Shown here one piece after another: positions 24,713 to 35,461 of a stretch of 64,000 nucleotides of DNA. Location of the stretch: positions 26,479,501 to 26,543,500 of the forward strand of contig NC_079376.1 in the NCBI RefSeq assembly GCF_021018895.1. Reading direction: 5' to 3'. Numbering within the stretch: position 1 is the stretch's first letter; every line of letters starts with the position of its first letter. Position numbers and translations under genes: made by a program. Under the pieces are notes generated by a model, which was not told the DNA's origin, searched no databases, and saw only the letters and a program-made list of their open reading frames with translations. This DNA comes from Seriola aureovittata (Eukaryota; Chordata; Actinopteri; Carangiformes; Carangidae).

Positions 24713-25578
24713 CAGAAATGATGCGACCAAACAATCAACAAAGAACCCTCCCTCAATGTGTGGGGAAAAGAAGACACAAGGTAAATAGGAACCGTGTTAC
24801 AACAATGACAATAGTGATGTGAAGAGGAAAATACAGAATTAAGTCACTTAAAAAATAATGCAATAAACCATAGAGAAGAAGTTTTTCTGGACAGCAACAC
24901 AATACATTATGTTGCATTTTAGACCAATCACAGTCAATCACACAATGTCATACCTTGGGTTTGGGGGGCGGAACCTGTAACCATCTATTTGAGTGACAGG
25001 AAAAGAAAGAGAATATCAGCAGGAATATAAAAGTTGAAGAAACAACCTCACTTCAGCATAACACCTGCAACTAATGACAGTAATACAAAGTGCAGTGCTT
25101 GTGGAATGAGTGAACAGCATTTGACCTAAAAACGAGAGCAATGAAGTAGTAAACATAGTAATTAAAAAGACTGAAACTATTGAAGCATTAACGCATCAGA
25201 TATTTAACTGACTTGATGCAAACTTCATTCTGAGGTAGCTTCTGAGGAGCAGGAATTAATCAGTAGTAACAGAACTACACATTACCTGAAGTGACAACAA
25301 CTCTAAACGCCCTCTTATATTTCATATAAATCTTTTATCTGGTTTTCTTCAGCCTTGTTGGCACATGTTCACCATGACTTCGTTTCTTTGAAATGAAGGT
25401 GCAGGTGAATATCATCCTGTGACAACTTGCACATGCTTGTCAGTGCACTCTTCCCCTGGACTGGATACCTGCATTTGTGTATGACTTACTTCCTGTCTTG
25501 CTGTATTACTTACTGATCTGGTATCTGATTGATGTACTACTTTACAGTTGTGCTTGCTACTGACTGAATGGTCGGTAA
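24713..25578. other. No gene seen
   Basis: AT-rich DNA between two repeats, with no supported exon. Confidence 0.4.
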
Positions 25579-26734
25579 TAGGGCTGTGTTGAAAAAATCG
25601 ATTCGTCAATTAAAAGCGGTCTTCAATTGAATAATCCAATATCAATTCATAAAACACGAGATCAATCTTTTAATATACACATTTTAAACTCTCCTGTGGA
25701 TGTGTGATGTGTGTCACAACGAGATCTGGTCAGGTGAGCATAGGTGGAGAGCTGGGGGAGCTGCCGGAACAATGCTCCGCCACTTTTCTTCTCAGAGTCT
25801 ATAAGCTGCTGGTAGCCTCTGAGCTGATCAGTTAATTAAATGGTTAAGTAATAAAGATGAAATGACATAAATCATTCTTTCATTCATCATTCACTCTTCT
25901 GACAGTTTCTTTATCTGTGATGCTTTTACACAGAAACATGACAGTCAGTCTGTTACACTTGAACAGCTTGTGCTGCTTCCATAGAAAGCTAGCTTAACTA
26001 TGTTTTCACAGCCTAGCCTGTTAGCTTAGCTTGACCTACGCCTGCACTGCAGCTTCTCCTCTGAATGGATGTTTCCAATGCAGCTTCATTTGCTCGACAC
26101 AAGTTAGTAAATTAATGTAAACTTGCCACCGTAGGAACAGAGGTTACATAACCTTTGAAAAGAGCTGCAACTCAACCATACGCGTCCACCATATGAGCTC
26201 TGGTACGTAAACCATCAGCACTACACCTCTGCACGAGAGAGACAAAAACATGAAAGACGAGGTCCCAGTGAAGTCAGTGGCAATTCTACAGGCAGATGTG
26301 TGGCTGAATTTCAGATTAAAAAACTATGTAGACAGTTACGAACTGGACAAAAGCCAAGCTATATGTGAGGTGTGCAAGAAGAAGCTGTGTGTATCATCGC
26401 ATACTACATGTATTATTTCTTGAGATGTGTCTAAACTGTTGGTCATGTTAAATAGAACGTTCATTAATCTAACTGCTTTGTGTCCACTGGCAATGTAAAC
26501 ATTAATATTTTCAATAATGTACCAGGTTAGAGGTACACTTCACAGCATTAGTTCTCTGAGAATCTAATTCATAGCCAAGAAAAATTTATGTTGTAACTGA
26601 AATATGTCTGGCTGAATCAAAATCAAATCGTAACGAATCAAAACAAAATGAATCAAATCGAAATGGGAATTGAATCGACTCGGGACCTTGTGAATCGAAA
26701 TGGAATCGATTCAGTAAATCTGTACCCAGCCCTA
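25579..26734 (+). mobile_element. Internally deleted hAT-like DNA transposon
   Basis: It is bounded by imperfect inverted ends: TAGGGCTGTGTTGAAAAAAT at the left, and at the right a sequence whose reverse complement is CTAGGGCTGGGTACAGATTT. Sub-terminal zones are rich in 'AATCGATT' words, as expected for this teleost hAT group. The only coding trace is the BED-finger remnant at 26250-26423; the catalytic domain is absent. No clear 8-bp target duplication is visible. It is non-autonomous and probably immobile. Confidence 0.6.
26250..26423 (+). pseudogene. BED-type zinc-finger remnant of a hAT transposase
   Basis: A 57-codon frame begins MKDEVPVKS and contains 'VWLNFRL', 'DKSQAICEVCKKKL' and 'SSHTT'. 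This is the layout of a BED finger: aromatic residues, then 'K-x2-A-x-C-x2-C', a basic stretch and a 'TT-x-L' position. The distal His ligands are lost and the frame stops at TGA right after 'CIIS'. It lies inside the inverted ends at 25579-26734, which supports its origin as the N-terminal DNA-binding part of that element's transposase. Confidence 0.55.
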
Positions 26735-27019
26735 GTTGATAACTCTTCTTTGTACAACCTCCATGGCTGCCTCACTGTCTTTTATAAGGCATTACGTTTC
26801 AGATTATACAGCCTCACTGTAAATGTTTTAGATCTGTAGTATGATCATTCAATTATCTCAAGAACTCATCTGACAGACAGTGAGATAACTGAGCATGCAT
26901 TGTTTTAGAAAGTCTGCTACCTCAAGTAATAAGATTGATTTCATAAGAAAATATAAACTTGTGTCACATGTTCCATCCCACATCATATTATACTTGAATA
27001 TCTACGACATTTTTGGAAA

Positions 27020-27253
27020 TACAGACGAGAGACAAATCAAAGGACAGACCAACATAAAGAGTCTTGCATTGACTCTGGATGAACACCATTCTTCTAAAAG
27101 ATATTCCCTCGTGCGTTTGATGATGGTGGTGAGGAGTGCTGTGTAACATGTTGGTTTTCTTTTTAACTGTCTGTTGTTTTTATTATTTTTATTGTGTTTT
27201 TAAGATTCTGTAAAGTGTCCTTGAGTGCTGTGAAAGGCACTGCCAAATAAAAT

Positions 27254-27284
<31 letters not shown>

Positions 27285-28011
27285 GCAATGATTCCCATTT
27301 TCCCTGGTGTTTCCAGTGTTTTCTGTTTGGCGTCTCGCTCTCAGGCCACTTAGTATCGTGTAAGCTAAGCTCGTTTACTCATTTCTACGCACGTTCTAAC
27401 CCTTGTCTCCCTTTGCTCTTGGGTCACCAGTTAATCGTAACAATAGGTTCAACTGGGTTGTGATCTGGTGACTGCCATTGGCCAAAATTATTCACATAGT
27501 TTTTATACTCGAACCATTCAGTGACCCCTCATGACCTGTGGATGGGAGCATAGTCATCCTGGAAGAGACCCCTCCCATCAGGACAGAAATGTTTCATCAT
27601 AGGATAAAAGTAATCACAACTCTGTATTGATTTGCAGTGACCCCTCCCTCTAAGGGGACAAGTGAACCCAAACCATGCCAGCAAAATGCCTCCCACAGCA
27701 GAACAGAGCCACTGAGATTAGGCATTCAGGCCTGTACCTTTCTCTTGGTGTACGCCACACATGACCTAGATGTCGAGAATATGGAGGATGACTCAACTGA
27801 CATGTCACTTTTTTTCCCCTCCTTCTTTCAAAGTCATTTTGATCTTTTCATTTTGTGATAAGAAAAGGAATCAGCTGAGCCTGTTCACAATTTTATACAC
27901 ATGAGCATGATTGGACATTAATTGCTTAATTGTACCATGCAGTGCACCTGCATTCATTAGGTTTCTCCACTCATGTATTCAGGTTTTTCTGTAAGTTGTC
28001 ACCTGTCTGTA
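27020..28011 (-). mobile_element. Tc1-like transposon, broken, split by an insertion
   Basis: Inverted ends: the left starts TACAGACGAGAGACAAATCA (27020), and the reverse complement of the right end is TACAGACAGGTGACAACTTA (28011). Each end begins with TA. The minus strand carries a decayed transposase. In protein order these pieces are seen: 'HVWRTPRERYRPEC' (about 27730-27770), 'FYPMMKHF-PDG' with 'LFQDD-APIHR' (about 27545-27610, the second catalytic Asp region), and 'SPD-NPVE' (about 27445-27480, the third acidic position). The C-terminal piece is at 27084-27150. A roughly 290-bp insertion at about 27155-27445 separates that C-terminal piece from the rest. Stops and frameshifts throughout. 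Confidence 0.75.
27155..27445 (+). mobile_element. LINE-type 3' tail with (ATT)n nested in the Tc1-like element
   Basis: This block breaks the Tc1-like transposase between its C-terminal and DDE parts. It includes 'GTAAAGTGTCCTTGAGTGCT', 'GTGAAAGGCACTGCCAAATA' and 'AAATGTATTATTATT...' (array about 27259-27284). That is the 3' end and tail of a LINE or SINE-like retroposon as found in fish. The remaining 27285-27440 part is unclassified, so the insertion may be composite. Confidence 0.5.
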
Positions 28012-28560
28012 TGTTTATCTGTTTTTTTTTCTGAAAGTGAGGTGAGAACATGGGTATCAATATCTTATCTATATGTGGAGCTGGAGTCAGGACATCAAGA
28101 GTGGGGGGGCTAAACTAATAAACGAATAAACATGTTGTTTTTCATTCATTCCATCCACACTGAACACAAATGTAAAACACACTATTTATGCTTTTAGGGG
28201 CAGCTATGTAGTGGAACTGTTTCTTGACACATTACAATTCATCCATACACACAGTACTTCATAGCACATCACAGAGATACAGTCAGTGTGACCAGGTTTC
28301 TGCCACTGGTATGGAGTAAATACGGAGATAATGGTTCAATATCTCAGGGTTATGAGAAAAATCATTATCTGTTAATAATGTTCTTAAATTAAATAGAATA
28401 AGACAGAATCCTGAGTAAATGAAATTAATAAACAATTATGACACAATCATGAGAAAATAGTTTATCTCAGCACTGTTGTGATCGTGAGGCCTAAAAAGTT
28501 ACCAACAGCCACAAGCTGCTCCTGGTGTTCAAAGACATCAGCATCCTGTCCTTGTATGTA
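28012..28560. other. No gene seen; likely region of the ADCK1 3' UTR and downstream sequence
   Basis: Transcription of the minus-strand ADCK1 gene should continue below 28891 into this area. No clear AATAAA on the minus strand was found between 28000 and 28890, so the poly(A) site could not be placed. Confidence 0.3.
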
Positions 28561-28566
28561 CTCATG

Positions 28567-28765
28567 TATGTGTGTGTGTGTGTGTGTGTACTTGTAATCT
28601 TATGTCTTTGTGAGGACCAGTTTGAGTTATAGACATACTGCGTGAGGACAGCAACTCACAACTTCAGAGAGCTGTTAGACTTTGGTTAGAGGTAGGGCCA
28701 GGGCCTAGGGAATGCACTGTGTCAATAGTCCTCACATAGACAGAAGTACAAATGTGTGATAGGAG
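28567..28765. repeat. (GT)n array joined to a 'TGTGAGGACC' inverted-repeat MITE
   Basis: A GT array (28567-28588) runs into CTTGTAATCTTATGTCTTTG and TGAGGACC. At 28727-28760 the inverted counterpart appears (GTCCTCACATAGACAGAAGTACAAATGTGTG). This is a known teleost arrangement of a small foldback repeat flanked by GT arrays. Confidence 0.55.
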
Positions 28766-28890
28766 AACATTCAGTGTGTATATGTGTGTGTGGCACATAT
28801 TTAAAATGTGTTAACATGCAGTGTATATACACCCGAGAGCCAACAGTTGCAGCCTGTTGTTAATGTTCCAGTGTGATGTCCAGATGTGCT

Positions 28891-29050
28891 TCAGTTCAGA
28901 AATGCCAGCAGTGCAGTGAGCCAATGTACCAACATGGAGCCCTTCACCCACAGAAACAGTTCAAACATGGTGAGTTTCCACAGGCTGAGCGATTCCGCCA
29001 GCTGTATCTGCAGATGCCTCCTCCTGGACTGAGCCTTACTCCTCTTGTGC
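28891..29050 (-). CDS. adck1: ADCK1 (aarF domain-containing kinase 1), terminal coding exon
   Basis: The minus-strand exon starts after a strong acceptor (TTCTTCTGCTGCTTTTCCAG, ending at 29051) and runs 160 bp to a TGA. Its first base completes an Arg codon with the last two bases of the 35268-35461 exon, then 52 codons follow. The peptide contains 'ESLSLWKLTMFELFLWVKGS' and ends 'LLAFLN'. Human ADCK1 ends with an equivalent 'EAFNLWQINLHELILRVKG' segment and a hydrophobic tail. ADCK1 belongs to the ABC1/UbiB/COQ8-like atypical kinase family and is reported to be mitochondrial. Only the C-terminal region past the kinase core is encoded here. The small basic block before it ('HKRSKAQSRRR') differs from human, as this part of the protein is poorly conserved. 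Confidence 0.9.
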
Positions 29051-30214
29051 CTGGAAAAGCAGCAGAAGAACAAAGAGAAGGTTAGGTAGGATGAATTTTT
29101 AACAATGCAGGCAGAACGTCTGAAATATATCAACAAATCTTGAATTGATTCTCTTGAGATTGTGACCAGACAATCATGGTACCAGTGGTGTGTGGATTGA
29201 TCCTGACATATCAATACGATTAATCCCATGTGTTGTAGGATCAATTTTTGTATCAAAAGATCTATATCTAAACTCAGTCATTTGGGGTAAATGTGTATTT
29301 TATCAACGAATACACAGTAGAAAGTTACAGTGCTAACAGCAGGTCTAAATAAAGGGTTGTTGACATTAATGGTGGCTAACTATAAGTGTAGGAGCCGCAT
29401 TTAAGGTTATTTAATTTATTTCTATTCACAGGATATATTGATTATTTAGGATGAATTATTGATTAAAAACAATGAATTTTATTTGTAGCAGTAAGTGCGC
29501 GCCCCCTTTTTCATGTTTTGACAATAAATTCCATTCATCTGAGAACATCACTGGTCAGTGGATCTATTGTGACTGCGCGTCAGACACACTGCTCACTCCA
29601 CCTTGGTAAAAGATAAATAGGACAGGAGTTAAAGGACAGACTCATCTGGAGGTTTTTTAGCCACTACAGTGAGTGTAGTCTTGTGTGAGTTCTCAGAACA
29701 GCTACAGTGCTGTATGTGCTGGTGTGGGAGGACTGTGAGGTCAGGCCCGTGCACAGATAGACCTCAGGTGGTGCTAAAGCACCTGCCCCTTTGGCATCTG
29801 TCCAGATGAGTGCCCTTTTTGCAAGACATCTTTTTTCAGTTTCTTTTTCTAGTTTTAAGTTTTTAAATTTGGCCCATGGCATCAGTTCTCATCTAAAAGC
29901 GTGTTGTAATGTCCAACAACTGCATCTGAGACACACGAGCCTCTGCCCCTCCCTCTTCAGCTTCCCTCATCACAGCCACCACAGTTAACATACACAGACT
30001 GAGAGCGCTGCGGAGCTGCGTCTGCTTCGGCTGACCTGCCTTCATTGGTGATAACCACATAACAATGTGTTTGCCCTAGGCCTCAGTATTGTTTGTCACT
30101 GTTATGAAATGAAACTACTATTAAAAAATCTCAATACAAGCAGATTAACTCAGGCAACAGCCTCCATTAAGATTAACAACAAGAGTAGGTCAAAATATGT
30201 CTTGACCTCTAGTC

Positions 30215-30430
30215 AAATCTCGATTTTATAACTGTGGCGCCATCAACAAAATCACCAAACACATAAAAGACAAACACTGAGCTGTGAGTTCAGATATACA
30301 CACACTATACACAAAAGGTTGCTCAGAGAGAAAGTTAAAGAGACAGACTATCTTTGTTATTTAGTCTCTCACACAGAGCGCAGCCTCTGTTTGGATCCAC
30401 AATAGTTTAGTCTTTTTTAACTTCAACTCC
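30215..30430. repeat. Interspersed repeat shared with 54190-54446
   Basis: The words 'GATTTTATAACTG/CACG', 'ATCACCAAACACATMA', 'AAAGACAAASACTGAGCTGTG' and 'TTTCAG' appear in the same order in both places, followed by 'CTCTCACACAGAG'-like sequence. At the 54-kb copy the block leads to a 'CCCTAG' end of hAT type. This suggests a hAT-related non-autonomous element. Here the flanking terminus was not identified. Confidence 0.45.
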
Positions 30431-30552
30431 AGAATGTAACAGACTTTTATTAGAGGTCTTTATGTCTAACTCCCTCTGTTTGATATGTAGAGGTGGTCAG
30501 AGTTGTATTTTAATATGAAGCCTCGTTTTCAGTCGCTGCCGTTGACCATGAG

Positions 30553-31836
30553 AAAGGGGACCTATTACGCTTTTTCTGAACTTTCCCTTACTTACAGTGT
30601 GTTATATAGGTTTTTGTGCATGTAAATGGTCTCCAGAGTCACAAGGATCAAAGTTTACACCAAAGGCAGTAACTCTGTCTGGCAAAACCCAGTTTTCTCC
30701 TTTGTATGAAACACCTCGTTGGGGGTCCAGACATTACTTCCTGGTCCTATTGACGTTTATATGTCTCTTGGTGCTGCCCACCTGCAAGCTGGACACCCCC
30801 TGCAAGCTTGGCACGCCCCCACACAAGGCACAGCACATAACTACTTATAATGAAGAGTTTTCTTTAGTGTTGTAGCCGTGCTGAAAAGACAGTGTTTCTC
30901 AACTGCTCCAAACATTATAGTGTGAGCACTTCAAGGAGGACTAAACCGCGCACAGTTAGACGCTTCATTTTCACAACGGTTATTTCTGTAATTCACACTT
31001 AATGTGGCCGAACAGGGGACTCTCCTCACAGCCTGTCAGTCTGCATTGTTATTGTGGATCTTTGTTGTTTACCGTGTTACGGCGACCTGATCATCTGAAT
31101 AAGTAGCAGCATAGCAAAGCTATAAATGCTTAAATGTTTGTCAGTATTGACATGCTATACCTTGTGAGTTTGGATAAATTATCCACAATTTAACCGCTGA
31201 GTTCATTTTTCAGCAACTATGCACACAAAAGTTTAATTAATTCAGATTTACCAGCATCGTAAACCAGCAGGAGGTGAAGCAGTGGAGACTCCCTACCTCT
31301 GTTCCTCCATTATCTATATTCCTTTAGTCCGGAAGTGTCCACACGTAAAAAATCAAAAGGGTTTCTCCAAGTTATGAATATTGTCATCCGACGTCTTTGC
31401 AGACTGTCCAGTGTCTTGATTCGCAGCACTCTCAATATTTCTGCCTCTTCCCTCGCTCCGGCTGCCTGACAGTGGGTATGCTTGTTTTCTTCTCCAGTCC
31501 AGATCGGGTTTGTCATGTTCTGATTCAGGATCGGACTCTTGCTCAAAACGTTAAGACAGAACCGAAGCACCACAACCGTTTGTTTACACAAGACATACAG
31601 AATGTTTCGTTGCCATGATAGTTGCTGTCAAGCCGACCAATCAGAGCACACTGGGCTTGGTGGTGGTGGTTGGGGGGGGGGGCTTCAAGAGCCCTGAGCT
31701 CTGAAATAGCGTTTCAGACAGAAGGTGACTAGATGTCCAGAAGATGTTCAGAACATTAAAGCAAAGTAAATCAATGTTAGTACACACCAAGAATGAAATG
31801 ATGAACACTAACAATGGCCATAATAGGTCCTCTTTA
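30553..31836. mobile_element. Non-autonomous DNA element with 'GGACCTATTA' inverted ends
   Basis: The left edge reads AAAGGGGACCTATTACGCTT. The reverse complement of the right edge reads TTAAAGAGGACCTATTATGG. These form a degenerate inverted terminal repeat that I recognise from an abundant teleost MITE-like family. The 1.28-kb interior is moderately GC-rich (an 11-G run near 31670). It has frames of up to 93 codons but no transposase motif. It lies within the last intron of ADCK1. Confidence 0.6.
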
Positions 31837-32305
31837 ATTTTACTGCATAACGTGTTAATACAAACTCAACACTTACTGTAACCTGTGTGTCTTATGTGTT
31901 TCATTGTTCCTCTGCCTCCTTTAGTAATAAGGATACATTTAATGAAAGTAGTTTATTAGTGTTAACAGACTAGGCTCAGGGCTCAGTGAACAGGAAGAGC
32001 TACTACTTAATATCACTACTTATATTTTATTATATTATTTGAATTTTGCTATATGACAAATAGCCCATTAAAATTTTGCTTCAGAAAAAGTAGCTGTATG
32101 GTTGGACACTAACATTTACAGTCTGATGAGGCTAACAGTTGTAATGCATCAATCATAAACATCATATCCTACTGTTGGTATTTTTGGGAGATTAACCCTT
32201 AATTATCATGCACAAAATTGATTTTTGCTCATTTACCAATAGTAGCATAATGCTCTTTTCACCTAAGTACACAGAACACACTTTGCCTATTTGTTGCAAC
32301 TGGAC

Positions 32306-32790
32306 ATTAGATTAGATTAGATTAGATTAACTTTATTAATCCCACAACTGGGAAATTAATTTACCACAGCAGAAAAATAAACATCGATAGAATAAACATC
32401 TATGGAAATATACAACAAAAATATACCAAATATACACTAATAAATACAATATACACAATACACACGATATGTACATGAAAAAGTGCAAATTTGCACATGG
32501 TCAGGAAGAGCAGGAGTTGTGGAGTCTGACAGCTGCTGGAATGAAGGACGTTGTGATCTGAGCGTCCCAGCGGGGGGAGGGGGGATGAGGTGTTTGCATT
32601 CCTGATATTAGCATACAACAAGTCCAAAGTTTTATTGTCCCTTGTGTGACAATACACATACTGGGTGAAGGTAGGAAGAGCAGAGGACAGGGACGTGTGG
32701 TTGAAGTCTCCAGAGATGAGGAGGAGGGAATGGGGTTGCTGGTTTAGGAGTTGAGAGACAACACTATGGATCTGGTCTGTGGCTGCAGCG
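32306..32790 (-). mobile_element. L2-like LINE, endonuclease fragment fused to the 3' UTR
   Basis: The minus strand encodes the end of the APE-type endonuclease: 'LLLISGDFNHTSL' (about 32715-32740), then 'TRDNKTLDLLYAN' and 'PLPPLGRSDHN' (about 32560-32655). About 70 bp later the sequence is already in the 3' UTR, which ends GGGATTAATAAAGTTAATCT with an (AATCT)n tail at 32306-32330. The whole reverse transcriptase region is missing, so this copy arose by a large internal deletion or by a template jump during reverse transcription. No function is expected. Confidence 0.75.
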
Positions 32791-33384
32791 TAGGCCTACA
32801 TTGTAGTTTGGAGGCTCGATTGGTTGGTTTATTATTTTTGTTTATTTATAGATATTTTTCAGTTTTGTTTAAAGATTAGTTGTTATTAAATCATTATTTT
32901 ATAGACAATAAGCAAAGAAACTATACACGTGAAAATGCCCCAAAGCATGTACAGTGTGGCACTGTTTTCTTTGTTGTTGCCTGTTCTTGTGATAAATGTA
33001 GAAATAGTCAATGCTAGAGAGCATTGTCTCTGTGTACATTGATAATTTTGTTGAAATCTGTTGAGCTTTAAACATTTGCAAATGAATTATATTGAAATTA
33101 ATAATTAATATATATGTAAATAACTTTATTAAATAATTATGAGAAGGATGCCCTTTTTTCCGCTTGAGCACCTGCCCCCAAAAATGTCCAGAGAGAGAGC
33201 GAGTAGCTATCACAATTACTGATCGTCTGTCCAGGCTTCAGTTTGTGTGTTGATGAAGTATCTATGAAGTATCAGTATCGTTCGGTATCAGCGAGACCTA
33301 CCTGGGGTTAACTTGGTATTGGAGGGGAAAGGCAATCAGTAGAATCACACACCACAAGTGCCAAGATGATGAGGCCCTCTGATT

Positions 33385-33530
33385 TTGTTTATCCTTTGAC
33401 TTTTCCTCTAGTACCACCAACAGGCTGACATTTCGGTTTACAGTGAAAAATCCAGTTTGGTTCAAATGTTAATGTTCATCTCAGGATGAATTGTAATAAC
33501 TTTGGTGATCCCCTGACTTTTCATCTAGTG
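33385..33530. repeat. Repeat family D, copy 2
   Basis: It contains 'CCTTTGACTTTTCCTCTAG', 'ACCACCAACAGGCTGACATTT', 'CAGGATGAATTGTAATAACT' and 'TTGGTGATCCCCTGACTTTT'. The last two words match copy 1 at 21700-21945. Confidence 0.6.
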
Positions 33531-35267
33531 AATCAAGTCAAATTTTTTTTTGATCAACTCGCCACAAATATAATCCAGTTCTGTGTGAAACACTGCGCCA
33601 ATCCACCAATGAGAAAGCACAGCTGTGAATGGGAGATGCACTATGATTGGTTTATTGCATGTTTCAGCAAAAACACTTCCATGATGTAGCAGCAACTGTT
33701 TTTTTCTGCTGTTAAAATAGCAAAAGTGAATATGGACACACCGTAAATCCACTTGCACCTTAGACTGTTAAAAGAGAGCCCTAAGAATGGCATAACATTT
33801 TTCCACTGTAGGGTGTAGTGACCCACTGCAGCCTGGTGGGGCCATTAATGAGTCCTATCAGTGTCCTCACCTGTGTAACAGTAAACATTCTTCATCAGCT
33901 AATGTAGCTATAGTTTAGCCATTCTCAACTTCTAGAAGTCCCATAGTGTACATGGGTCATTTGATGACAAAAGAGACAGCTGCATGTGCTCCACCTGCAT
34001 ATCTCTTTTCAGGAGGGAACCCATGCAAACACGCAACCTCCACACAATCAGGCCCTGGCTGCCAGGAAGATATTCATCTTGATCTACTTGGTCTTGCATT
34101 TAGAAATATCAGAGACAAACAGAAAAGAAGCTCCATGCCTGAGAGGGGCTAGTTTTGGTTGCTGACAGCACATGCACACAATGTGAAACACAACACTGGA
34201 GTCCCCCTGTGCCTGTATTACATTACTACTCCTGGCATTGTAGTTGGTTAATATTTTATAAGATAATTTCATTCAGACTAGCTCCAGCACTGTCAGCAGT
34301 ACAGCACCAGGCTAGCGACCTCCAGAGCCCCATCCTTCAGCCATCAGCTGTGATCTGAAGTGACAACTCACATCCCTCCTCTCCAAACCTACATTGACAA
34401 ACCTCAGTTTCTCTTCCAAAGTGACTTACTTGTCAGCTTGGTCTGTCTTTAGTTCTGACACTATGTTCTGTATGTACAGTATGTATGAGATTCACACACC
34501 GAATAATATAATCCACAGATCCCCACGTGTGAGTTAAGTCTTCATCTTGTCTGCTGGAACAAAATGAAATGTCTCTATAACTGTTCCAGAATTAAAACTA
34601 TGTTGAGAGAAAACTACTGACTGTATTCCTGTCTGTCACAGTGTCCTCTGATGCAACTAACAGGGTGCCCAAGTCAGAGATGTCTAAATTCGAACAAAAG
34701 CATGTAAAGGCAGGTCAAATAGGTAGAAGCATCACAGTGTTGTTGGCCACGGTATAATACAAAAATAATTGACCTACATTTTCAGTTTTTATGTGTGGCT
34801 TTCGTTGGGAAAAAGAAAACATGTAAAAGTGGTCTGTTACGCATGTTCAGTTTCCTGGATACACTCATCACTAGCTAATTCCCTTCTTAATGATCAATAT
34901 GCAGACTCCAATCATAATTAAAAGTTATAAAAGTATTGAAAAGTTCATCTACCTTTACAAGGCTTCATACCAAGCTTCATACCAAACATGCCAGCTGGCA
35001 AACAGACTGAAAATGTGGTTCACCTCACACCATATCAGTGTCACCTCCTGTGCGAATTCAGAGCAACACTCGTAATCTGGCCAAACCATCTCAATTTGCA
35101 TGATGGGTTTATCATATTTGAGTCAATTAGTGCAGTATGGACCTCGTACTTTATCAAATTGTTACAGAAACATCGGTTGTATTTTCCTGACACTCCCTTT
35201 TAAATGTGGCTGTGAACAAATGAACAACATGTCTTATGAAGTTTAAGGAAAGGCTAGTCTTTCTGAC
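33531..35267. other. No further gene in this part of the ADCK1 intron
   Basis: AT-rich intronic sequence. The open frames at 33486-33758, 33946-34358 and 34890-35203 have no domain resemblance or paired splice sites. Confidence 0.4.
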
Positions 35268-35461
35268 CTGGCCATGGCGCGTATACAGCAGCGGGACATG
35301 TTGATGAAGGACGAAGACGAAGCTCTGGTCTGTAAGGTGGTCTCAATGCCCCGCAGCAGGTCGTTGGTCTTCAGCAGCAGTAGCATCTGACGGGGCACTC
35401 GGTTCAAGAGGTCGCTGATTTGGGGCAAGTAAAGAGCTGCATTGGTCCGTATCTCAACATC
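35268..35461 (-). CDS. adck1: ADCK1 (aarF domain-containing kinase 1), internal exon
   Basis: A 194-bp minus-strand exon. It starts after a pyrimidine-rich acceptor (CTCAATTCGCTTGGCAG) and ends ATGGCCAG|GTCAGA, a good donor. The peptide reads 'VEIRTNAALYLPQISDLL...', then 'VPRQMLLLLKTNDLLRGIE', 'TRASSSSFINMSRCCIRAM'. Human ADCK1 has almost the same run ('EIRNNAANYLPQIS', 'VPRQMLLILKTNDLLRGIE', 'FLNMSRCCIRAL'), so the assignment is secure from memory of that protein. This part lies C-terminal to the kinase-like core and includes the conserved 'KTNDLLRGIE' motif. The exon is intact and ends in phase 2, completed by the 28891-29050 exon. Preceding exons would lie at higher coordinates and were not found. 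Confidence 0.95.

Larger units (their letters stand above)
29051..35267 (-). other. adck1: Last intron of ADCK1, repeat-filled
   Basis: A 6.2-kb interval between two ADCK1 exons, with GT donor (minus strand, 35267) and AG acceptor (29051). It holds a 1.3-kb inverted-end repeat (30553-31836), an inverted LINE fragment (32306-32790), a family D copy (33385-33530) and sequence shared with 54190-54446. At 29745-29880 and 33145-33190 similar words ('GAGCACCTGCCCC...GTCCAGA') recur, perhaps the two ends of one interrupted repeat. No extra coding exon is needed here, because the flanking exons join in phase. Confidence 0.7.

Noticed and set aside
31310..31618. Overlapping ORFs of 93 and 73 codons as a host exon
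   Set aside because: They lie inside the 30553-31836 inverted-end repeat and have no splice signals or recognisable domain.
29745..33190. A single 3.4-kb transposon bounded by 'GAGCACCTGCCCC' words
   Set aside because: The two words are in the same orientation and the interval holds several unrelated repeats; evidence is too thin.
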